The translations under genes were made by a program, and so were the position numbers. 64,000 nt of DNA. Origin: an uncultured Verrucomicrobiae bacterium. Lineage in GTDB: Bacteria; Verrucomicrobiota; Verrucomicrobiia; Limisphaerales; AAA164-E04. Within the stretch, counting starts at the first letter, position 1; each line of letters starts with the position of its first letter. Location of the stretch: the NCBI GenBank assembly GCA_951813855.1, contig OX638380.1, forward strand, positions 3,674,876 to 3,738,875, read 5' to 3'. Positions 57,534 through 64,000 of this stretch are shown here, piece by piece. The notes below the pieces were generated by a model. The model was not told where the DNA came from, did not search any database, and saw only the letters and a list, made by a program, of their open reading frames with translations.

Positions 57534-58952
57534 TTACAATCTAGAGTCGGGTGATAAAAATTCAAACTGTTTAACCGCCTCTAAGTATCCAATGTATTTG
57601 TTATGTTGATTCATGTAGATGTTTGCCTGCTTAATAATTAATTTGCATCGTTCACGCTCAACGCCTTCGGATTCAATCGTTTTATCATAATGCTTTTGTA
57701 AAGGAGTTCGTGTCGAACCTAAACAATTATGAATTTCTCTGCAGGCGACAATTGCCAGTGCTTCAAACAGAACAAATCCTTCACGCCTAGTAATTATATT
57801 CCTTTTTACCCCGACTTGATCAAAAATTTCATCAACTAGTATCTTGTCGTCGATTTCTCCATTTGAGAAGCGCTGATAGCAGTCGACGTCAACAGTGTGT
57901 AAAATTAGTGCGAGAGCAACACCACAAACGAAAAACTCATCGCCATACTCAATCATGGCCATCAATAGATCCAAATTTTTGAGAGCCTGAATAATTCGAC
58001 GAAAACTGATGTTTAGAGCTGAAAACAAGTCTAATAAAATTGGACTTAAATGTGTTCTTACCATGGCTGCTTCATTTTTTCCATTATTGGATCTACGATA
58101 GAGAAAACGACCTAATTCTGTAGAATCAATGTTATGTTGAATCAGTGTTTCGATGCATTCTGGAGTAGGTTTTGGAAGTTGCAACTCTCGATTGATGAAA
58201 CGGCGTAAATAGTCCTGGGAGTCAAAATTGTCACCGTAAATTGCACAAATCGATTTTTCAAGTTGGTTTTTATTTATGGCCAGTACAAATACCACATGCT
58301 CAACATTGAACAGATGCTTAGCTATTTCTAGAAACGTGATTGCATATGAGGGACGACAACGATCTAACTCATCAATCATTACGATAATTGGATGCCCATT
58401 CTGTTTTTGGGATGTTTCCGATGCAATTTCTCCTAATTGTTTTCGAAACTCATGAATTGATTTGTTTGCCTCTTCTTGGGCTTTAAAGTATTTTTCTGCT
58501 AAACCCGTGCCAGAGTCTAATAATTTGTTTATCACGGGTGGTAAAAACATTGAAATAGTACGTAATGCGAACACAGCAGTTTTCAACAATGTCTCGCGCT
58601 TTTGTTCGTCGATTATTTTTGATTTTAGCAATTGTTCTGTCAAAGAACTTGTGATTGCGTTTAATGGATTATTCATATGATCTGAATCCCAAACATTGAG
58701 ATCAGTTACTATGAAATCATTTAGTCTCAGATGAGCAGCCAACATTTTCATAAATGTTGTTTTGCCATCCCCCCATGTGGCATTGACCGAAATTACGCCT
58801 GGCCCCTGTACTATGCTTAACAATTTAGTATAGTTCTCGACAGTATCCTGACGGCCCAAAAGATCGTTTTTAAAGGGATTATCTTTTGGGACTTCAATTT
58901 CCGGACAGGAAAGAGCCACCTTGTGAATGTTTGATTTTTCTTGTTCATTCAT
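57534..58952 (-). CDS. KAP-family P-loop NTPase
   Basis: The 472-residue protein has a Walker A (SVNATWGDGKTTFM, about 56-67), a moderately hydrophobic segment between Walker A and B (about 124-145), and Walker B with the KAP form IIVMIDELDRCRP (about 189-201). The block following (FLEIAKHLFNVEHVVFVLAINKNQLEKSI, shown in part) and DYLRRFINRELQLP are also family traits. Some KAP NTPases, such as plasmid PifA, exclude phages; others have no known role. The gene is strongly AT-rich compared with its neighbours and stands alone, which points to horizontal acquisition. Confidence 0.9.
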   Translation of the reverse strand: MNEQEKSNIHKVALSCPEIEVPKDNPFKNDLLGRQDTVENYTKLLSIVQGPGVISVNATWGDGKTTFMKMLAAHLRLNDFIVTDLNVWDSDHMNNPLNAITSSLTEQLLKSKIIDEQKRETLLKTAVFALRTISMFLPPVINKLLDSGTGLAEKYFKAQEEANKSIHEFRKQLGEIASETSQKQNGHPIIVMIDELDRCRPSYAITFLEIAKHLFNVEHVVFVLAINKNQLEKSICAIYGDNFDSQDYLRRFINRELQLPKPTPECIETLIQHNIDSTELGRFLYRRSNNGKNEAAMVRTHLSPILLDLFSALNISFRRIIQALKNLDLLMAMIEYGDEFFVCGVALALILHTVDVDCYQRFSNGEIDDKILVDEIFDQVGVKRNIITRREGFVLFEALAIVACREIHNCLGSTRTPLQKHYDKTIESEGVERERCKLIIKQANIYMNQHNKYIGYLEAVKQFEFLSPDSRL

Positions 58953-59939
58953 GGTATGAATGCTTCCATTGATGTTGTGTTCATACGCATTCCGTTTTTC
59001 AGAGGCTTAAGGAGTATGTGACTGTTTGGAGAATGTTAAACACTTGATTGTAACTGCCTGCGCATTAAAATGCCTCTTTCGACGTCAACTGTTTTGCTGG
59101 ATTCGAAAATGAATTTGAATTGGTCAGTCCACAGTCATTCGAGATAGAGTCAGGATTCTCAACGGAATCTGACGAAGTTCGAATAATCTCCCAACTCCGA
59201 TTTCAGGTTGACCCAATCGCATCACACCTTGGAGAAGTTCTTCGAGAATTTTTCGCTGAATGAATTCAATTGGAGTCCTCGTGGCAAAACCGCGTCGTTT
59301 TCTGGCCGGATTCCGCCATACTCGATTTCTCCGGTTTCGCCACTGGTATCGTCCATTTACTCAAAATCGACGCGATACTACCGTACGTCATTGACGGGAG
59401 TCAAGCCTAAATTCGTACATTTCTGGAGGTGATCATTGGCCATTATCGGTCTATGGATAATCCATGAGTATGCCGCGTAGAACAGGCCCTGCTTTCGATG
59501 AATTGATTGTACAAATCATGGCTGACCTAAAGTCCTACGTTGAAAGGCGACGACGGAGGACTCTATCGGTCGAATTTGATTGTACGGGAGTAACTGGTCA
59601 CAAGTTTCCCCTCATTTAACGGGAATCGACCGATCGATCGTCGCACGAAAGTTTTGTCGGCCATCATCTGACCGGAGGCGAGGATCTGAAATACATTCTT
59701 TGGGTAGCGCTCTGTTATCGGATCAATGATCGTCGTTTTCGAATCGGGAACAGTATCCGCCAACCGATGTTGCTGTCTAACCGTCTTGACTATCGGCAAA
59801 CTCTCGGTTAAAAGCCGGGCAGGGAGGCCGAATAACTGTTTTCGGACGGTAGATTCGATTCGACCGACGAACGGGTGGGGGAACCGACAGTTATTTTGAA
59901 GAAGAACGGTAAGCGGAGCATCGGCAGTGACCAAGGAAC
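58953..59939. other. Long AT-rich region without a convincing gene
   Basis: Nearly 1 kb upstream of the KAP gene. Three short open frames were seen: 59208-59432 plus, 59467-59620 plus (MSMPRRTGPAFDELIVQIMA at its start) and 59563-59934 minus (from TTG, 123 codons). None shows a recognisable domain, and starts are weak. The region should hold the KAP promoter and may contain decayed genes from the acquired segment. Confidence 0.5.
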
Positions 59940-60977
59940 ATGAGAGCGATAGTACTGGAGGAACCCCGTAAATTATCCCGACAGGATATCGCTGAATCGT
60001 CGCCTCCGTCGCCGGGGCAAGCGTTGGTAAACGTCCACCGCGTCGGTATTTGCGGCACGGATATTTCGGGCTATTTGGGAAAGATGCCGTTTTTTCGATA
60101 TCCTGTTATTCCGGGCCACGAATTGGGGGTGGAAGTGGTAGCGGTCGGCGACGGAGTCGAGAACGTGAAACCTGGAGACCACTGTTCGGTCGAACCGTAC
60201 CTCAACGACGAGGCTAGCCACTCGAGCCGCAACGGTCACCCGAATTGCTGCGAACGATTGGAAGTTCTCGGGGTCCATCGCGACGGCGGCATGCGCCCCC
60301 GATTTCAACTGCCGGCTCGCAAATTGCACGTTTCGAAGGAATTGAGTTTCGATCAATTGGCTTTGGTGGAAACCTTGGCGATCGGATGCCATGCGGTAGA
60401 CCGAAGTCGCGCCCGCAAGGGGGACCGGGCGTTATTGATCGGTGCCGGGCCGATCGGGTTGTCGGTGAGCGAATTCGCCCGCATCGCCGAGCTCGACCTC
60501 ACGGCGCTGGACCTGAACGAACGGAGATTGGAATTCTGCCGTCGGCAAATGGGAATCGAGAAAACGGTGTTGGCCAAGGGCGACGATTCCGATCTGGAAC
60601 GCTTGGAACAGATCACCGACGGAAAATGGTTTTCCGTAGTCTTCGATGCGACCGGCAATCATCGGTCGATGTCCCGGGCTGCCAACTTCGTCGGTCACGC
60701 CGGCTCTTTGGTGTTCGTGGGCATAACGACTCGGGAAATCGCTTTTCCCCATCCGCTAATTCATCGACGGGAAATGAACCTGTTAGCTTCGCGCAACGCC
60801 TTGCCGAGCGATTTCCCCCGGATCATGCAATGGATCGAACAGGGGAAAATCGATACTGGACCTTGGATCACGCATCGAACATCGATCGATCGGCTCATCG
60901 AGAACTTTCCCGCCTATACGCAAATGGAGACGGGAGTCGTCAAGGCGATGGTCGAAATTGATCAAAACGAATCATGA
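59940..60977 (+). CDS. Zinc-dependent alcohol/polyol dehydrogenase (MDR family)
   Basis: The 345-residue protein has the medium-chain dehydrogenase layout: catalytic zinc Cys in VGICGTDISGY, His-Glu in PVIPGHELGVEVVAVG, and a Rossmann motif LLIGAGPIGLSVSEFAR. The structural zinc lobe is unusual: most of its four Cys are missing (NGHPNCCERL), a trait of some sugar-acid and L-galactonate-type dehydrogenases. The substrate is unknown, probably a sugar alcohol or acid. The stop overlaps the next gene's ATG (ATGA). Confidence 0.9.
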   Translation: MRAIVLEEPRKLSRQDIAESSPPSPGQALVNVHRVGICGTDISGYLGKMPFFRYPVIPGHELGVEVVAVGDGVENVKPGDHCSVEPYLNDEASHSSRNGHPNCCERLEVLGVHRDGGMRPRFQLPARKLHVSKELSFDQLALVETLAIGCHAVDRSRARKGDRALLIGAGPIGLSVSEFARIAELDLTALDLNERRLEFCRRQMGIEKTVLAKGDDSDLERLEQITDGKWFSVVFDATGNHRSMSRAANFVGHAGSLVFVGITTREIAFPHPLIHRREMNLLASRNALPSDFPRIMQWIEQGKIDTGPWITHRTSIDRLIENFPAYTQMETGVVKAMVEIDQNES

Positions 60978-61573
60978 ACGAACCGCAACAGACGTTGAGC
61001 ATCTTGATGGTGGTCGGCAATCGCGCGAAGAAATCGAAAACCCGGACGGTCATGCACCGGCTTCGGGGATTTCTGGAACAGGAGAACGGACCGGTGGATT
61101 ACTTCGATTGCGCCGAAGAGGACATGCCCCTGTTCAACGTGGAAGAAGCCTACGACCGCCCCGCGTTCGCGAACATTCGGCAACGGATCCTTCAAGCCGA
61201 CGCGTACGTGTTGGGCACTCCCGATTATCACGGCTCCATGAGCAGCGCCTTGAAGAATTTCCTGGACCATTTCTGGAAGGAATTCGCCGGGAAGTTCTTC
61301 GCATCGGTAGTCGGATCGCACGAAAAGGGTTTGACGGTTCACGACCAAATCCGGACGGTGGCGCGGCAATGCTATGCCTGGAGCCTTCCCTATGGCGTTT
61401 CGTTTCACGAATTAACCGATTTGGACGAGAACCAACGGCCCGGCGAAAAACTGGAGTCCAATCTGCGAATGATGGCCAGCGACGTCGTTCGATACGGCAA
61501 GCTGCTGAAGGCGCAACGGAGCCAGGATTTGGCGGGAGACTATCCCGGATTCCTGGCTCGCCATCGGAAGTGA
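60974..61573 (+). CDS. NADPH-dependent FMN reductase family protein
   Basis: The 199-residue flavodoxin-like protein starts with a phosphate-binding-type loop (LMVVGNRAKKSKTRTV) and has the FMN-binding LGTPDYHGSMSSALKNFLDHFW, a hallmark of the NADPH:FMN reductase/azoreductase family. It overlaps the dehydrogenase gene by 4 bases, so the two are probably functionally linked. zwf follows 49 bases later and could supply its NADPH. Confidence 0.92.
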   Translation: MNEPQQTLSILMVVGNRAKKSKTRTVMHRLRGFLEQENGPVDYFDCAEEDMPLFNVEEAYDRPAFANIRQRILQADAYVLGTPDYHGSMSSALKNFLDHFWKEFAGKFFASVVGSHEKGLTVHDQIRTVARQCYAWSLPYGVSFHELTDLDENQRPGEKLESNLRMMASDVVRYGKLLKAQRSQDLAGDYPGFLARHRK

Positions 61574-61622
61574 CCGGCGGCGCGGCGCTCCATCGGATTT
61601 AGAACGACCAGCAAGGCGGTTT

Positions 61623-63200
61623 ATGGAAGAGTTGGAACAATTGGACGAATTGCTCGATTGCTGGGACAGCGAGGAACCGCGCAACGTAACGCCGTGCACC
61701 GTCGTGATTTTCGGCGCCAGCGGAGACCTGACGTCGCGCAAACTGATCCCAGCCTTGTTTCGCCTTTATTTGGGTAAGCAATTGCCCGATCCCTTTCGCA
61801 TCGTCGGCCTGGCCCGCCGGGACAAAACGGACGAATCCTGGCGGCAAGAGCTGCGGGCGGCTGTTGAGCAATTCGCCAGGCAACGCTCGATCAAGGAATC
61901 GCAGTGGGCTGCCTTCGAAAAACTGATTTTTTACTGCCAAGGCGATTTGACCGATCCCGAAGGGTATCAGGCGCTCAAGAAAAAACTCGACGATTTCGGC
62001 GACGAACGCCTGTCCGGAAATCTGTTGTTCTATCTGGCGGTATCTCCCAGCCGTTTTACCGAAGTGGTTCGCCGTTTGAGCGAAGAGGGCTTGGTTAACA
62101 AACAGGCCCAAGAGGTGCATTGGCAGCGCGTAGTGATCGAAAAACCTTTCGGGCACGACTTGCGGTCGGCACAGCAACTCAATCGCGAGATCACCGAATG
62201 CTTGCACGAAAAGCAGGTATTCCGGATCGATCATTATTTGGGCAAGGAGACGGTACAGAACATTCTCGCCTTCCGTTTTTCCAACGCCATTTTCGAAAAT
62301 CTCTGGACTCGCGAAGCCGTCGATCATGTCCAGATTACCGTCAGCGAGGAGATCGGCGTCGGCACCCGGGGCGGTTATTACGAGGAATCGGGAGCGTTGC
62401 GCGACATGGTGCAGAATCACTTGTTGCAAGTGCTTTCGCTGGTGGCCATGGAACCGCCGGTCATGCTGGATGCCGAGGCGATCAGAAACGAAAAGGTCAA
62501 GGTGCTCCGGTCGATTCGTCCTATGTCGGCGGCGGAGGTGGATCGTCAGGTCGTCCGGGGACAGTATTTCGGCGGGGAGGTGAACGGCGAAACTCGATTG
62601 GCTTATCGAAGCGAAGGCCGAGTCGGCACTTTGTCCAACGTGGAAACCTACGTCGCTCTGAAACTGTATATCGACAACTGGCGTTGGTCGGGAGTGCCGT
62701 TTTATTTACGCACCGGTAAGAACCTGCCACTGAGCGTTAGCGAGGTGAGGGTGCAGTTCCGCCCGGTGCCGAATGTCTTGTTCGCCGCTAATCCTTCCTT
62801 GCGAGTCGACGCGAATTCGCTCGCGTTGCGGTTGCAACCCGACGAAGGCATCTGCCTGGGTTTCAACGGAAAACTGCCGGGCAGCAATTCCCGGTTGGAG
62901 CCGGTGTTGATGGATTTTCGTTACCACACCAGTTTTGGCGCTTATACCCCGGAGGCGTACGAACGGTTGTTGTTGGAGGCGATGGCCGGAGATTCGACTT
63001 TGTTCATTCGTCGCGACGAAGTGGAAACCGCATGGGCTTTCGTGGATCGTATCAGGGAAGTGTGGGGAGATCGGGCCCTGAGCAATCGGGAATTTTACTC
63101 CGCCGGCACTTGGGGGCCGGAAGCTGCCGAGACCCTGTTGAATCAAGGCGGGCATCAATGGATTAATCCTCAGAAACGCCGGAAGAAGTCGAAGGGTTGA
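61623..63200 (+). CDS. zwf: Glucose-6-phosphate 1-dehydrogenase
   Basis: The 525-residue enzyme oxidises glucose 6-phosphate to 6-phosphogluconolactone, giving NADPH. Seen: the coenzyme-binding VIFGASGDLTSRKLIPALF, VVIEKPFGHDLRSAQQLN, and the active-site motif RIDHYLGKETVQNILAFRF with its catalytic His. YLRTGKNLPLSVSEV lies in the C-terminal half. pgl, for the next step of the pathway, follows 26 bases later. Confidence 0.98.
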   Translation: MEELEQLDELLDCWDSEEPRNVTPCTVVIFGASGDLTSRKLIPALFRLYLGKQLPDPFRIVGLARRDKTDESWRQELRAAVEQFARQRSIKESQWAAFEKLIFYCQGDLTDPEGYQALKKKLDDFGDERLSGNLLFYLAVSPSRFTEVVRRLSEEGLVNKQAQEVHWQRVVIEKPFGHDLRSAQQLNREITECLHEKQVFRIDHYLGKETVQNILAFRFSNAIFENLWTREAVDHVQITVSEEIGVGTRGGYYEESGALRDMVQNHLLQVLSLVAMEPPVMLDAEAIRNEKVKVLRSIRPMSAAEVDRQVVRGQYFGGEVNGETRLAYRSEGRVGTLSNVETYVALKLYIDNWRWSGVPFYLRTGKNLPLSVSEVRVQFRPVPNVLFAANPSLRVDANSLALRLQPDEGICLGFNGKLPGSNSRLEPVLMDFRYHTSFGAYTPEAYERLLLEAMAGDSTLFIRRDEVETAWAFVDRIREVWGDRALSNREFYSAGTWGPEAAETLLNQGGHQWINPQKRRKKSKG

Positions 63201-63226
63201 ACGACACCTGGCGGAAGAGTCAAACG

Positions 63227-64000
63227 ATGAACGAGTGGATCGGGAACGAAGGTCGGACCCAAGGGTGCGAGTATAGTTCTCCGAATGAGTTGACCCGGGC
63301 CGTAGCCGAACGATGGGGGCAGTTCGTCAGCCAGAGCGACCGGCCGTTGTCCGTGGCACTTTCCGGCGGACGAATCGCCAGCGAGCTTTTTTCTCGCATG
63401 GTCGAAACGGGAAAAGACGGGGCCGGATTGGAAGGATTGTGTTTTTTCTGGGCCGACGAACGGTGCGTTCCCGCCGACGACCCCGAAAGCAATTATCGTT
63501 TGGCTCGCCGGAAACTACTGGAGCCGTTGGGGATTGACTCCGGGCAGATTTTTCCGTTTCTCGGCAATCCCGCCACGATGGAGGCGACCGGTCAGAAGTT
63601 GTTGCGTCAAGCGTTTGCTTCTGACGCGACGCCCGTGATGGATTTGGTCTTGCTCGGCATGGGAGAAGACGGGCATATCGCTTCGTTGTTCCCGGAAAAT
63701 CTGGCCCGTGACCAAGTCCGTTCGGAATCCTGTTTTCGGATCACGGCCAGCAAACCGCCGCCGGATCGGATCACTTTGAGTTATGGCGTCTTGGCCGCGG
63801 CCAAGGAGGCATGGGTGGTCGTGTCGGGCGGCGGCAAGGAAAAGTCACTCTTAGCGGCTATCCGGAATCAGGGAAATACTCCTCTGAGATATTTATTGTC
63901 CCTGCGATCTACCACCCGGATTTTCACCGATATCGCTTTGCCTCAAACTTGCCCCGAGCGGATTCCTGAATTCGGTTCCGAAGACTCGGAACGTATCCAT
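63227..64000 (+). CDS. pgl: 6-phosphogluconolactonase (3' end outside window)
   Basis: From ATG 63227 the frame is open to the window end (258 codons). It has the Pgl motifs PLSVALSGGRIASELFSRM, FFWADERCVPADDPESNYRLAR, and LVLLGMGEDGHIASLFP. It hydrolyses 6-phosphogluconolactone from the upstream zwf product. Little can be missing, since the family is about 230-270 residues long. The Lys expected in SGG(S/T)-type loops is replaced by Arg, with no clear consequence. Confidence 0.95.
   Translation, partial: MNEWIGNEGRTQGCEYSSPNELTRAVAERWGQFVSQSDRPLSVALSGGRIASELFSRMVETGKDGAGLEGLCFFWADERCVPADDPESNYRLARRKLLEPLGIDSGQIFPFLGNPATMEATGQKLLRQAFASDATPVMDLVLLGMGEDGHIASLFPENLARDQVRSESCFRITASKPPPDRITLSYGVLAAAKEAWVVVSGGGKEKSLLAAIRNQGNTPLRYLLSLRSTTRIFTDIALPQTCPERIPEFGSEDSERIH

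Noticed and set aside
59563-59934. A 123-codon minus-strand frame upstream of the alcohol dehydrogenase
   Set aside because: Weak TTG start and no recognisable domain. It could be a decayed gene of the AT-rich island, but I cannot support it as a gene.

Overview
The window looks like chromosomal DNA of a Verrucomicrobiota bacterium, with Planctomycetota a less likely alternative. The evidence is a planctomycete-type cytochrome gene with DUF1587/1592/1588/1585 domains directly upstream of a Tat-exported DUF1552 protein, a prepilin-like protein with a C-terminal H-x9-DG motif, a formylglycine-type sulfatase, a PQQ-like propeller beginning its mature part EWPGFLGPNRDG, and an alanine/tryptophan-rich helical-repeat protein of the kind common in Verrucomicrobiota. 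The housekeeping part is GC-rich. No rRNA, tRNA or CRISPR array was found.

Positions 1-4958 hold the cytochrome/DUF1552 pair and the prepilin-like protein. Positions 4959-17384 form an accessory region: an Mrr-type nuclease with an N4-cytosine-type methyltransferase that has a HEPN-like tail (5341-8412); a YceI lipoprotein, a frameshifted sulfatase and a myo-inositol oxygenase (8770-12196); then a decayed restriction operon (12632-17384). That operon consisted of a GHKL-ATPase/PD-(D/E)xK nuclease gene and a C5-cytosine methyltransferase gene. The nuclease gene has two nonsense codons and an IS10-like insertion; the methyltransferase gene has a frameshift. Removing the IS and one copy of its 9-bp target duplication restores the nuclease 3' end and an ATGA overlap with the methyltransferase start.

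Positions 17673-21198 hold a PdxA-family dehydrogenase with a DUF1537 sugar-acid kinase and a helical-repeat protein. Positions 21288-26909 hold a PQQ-like propeller gene split after its first codons by two different ISAs1-type elements. Each encodes a DUF4338 (DruA-like)-transposase fusion, and both used practically the same 10-bp target.

Positions 27022-47890 are mostly core functions: gpsA-plsY (phospholipid synthesis), umuDC (translesion synthesis), xseB, dxs (isoprenoids), icd, secA-addB-addA (secretion and recombinational repair), serS and glgA. Positions 47986-53987 form an operon of circularly permuted ATP-grasp, alpha-E and transglutaminase proteins, with the ATP-grasp/alpha-E pair present once as separate genes and once fused. 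Positions 54382-55800 form an N-degron cluster (clpS, DUF2017, aat). An MFS exporter, an AT-rich KAP-NTPase island (57206-59939), and a redox/pentose-phosphate cluster (zinc alcohol dehydrogenase, FMN reductase, zwf, pgl) complete the window. The first and last genes are cut by its edges.
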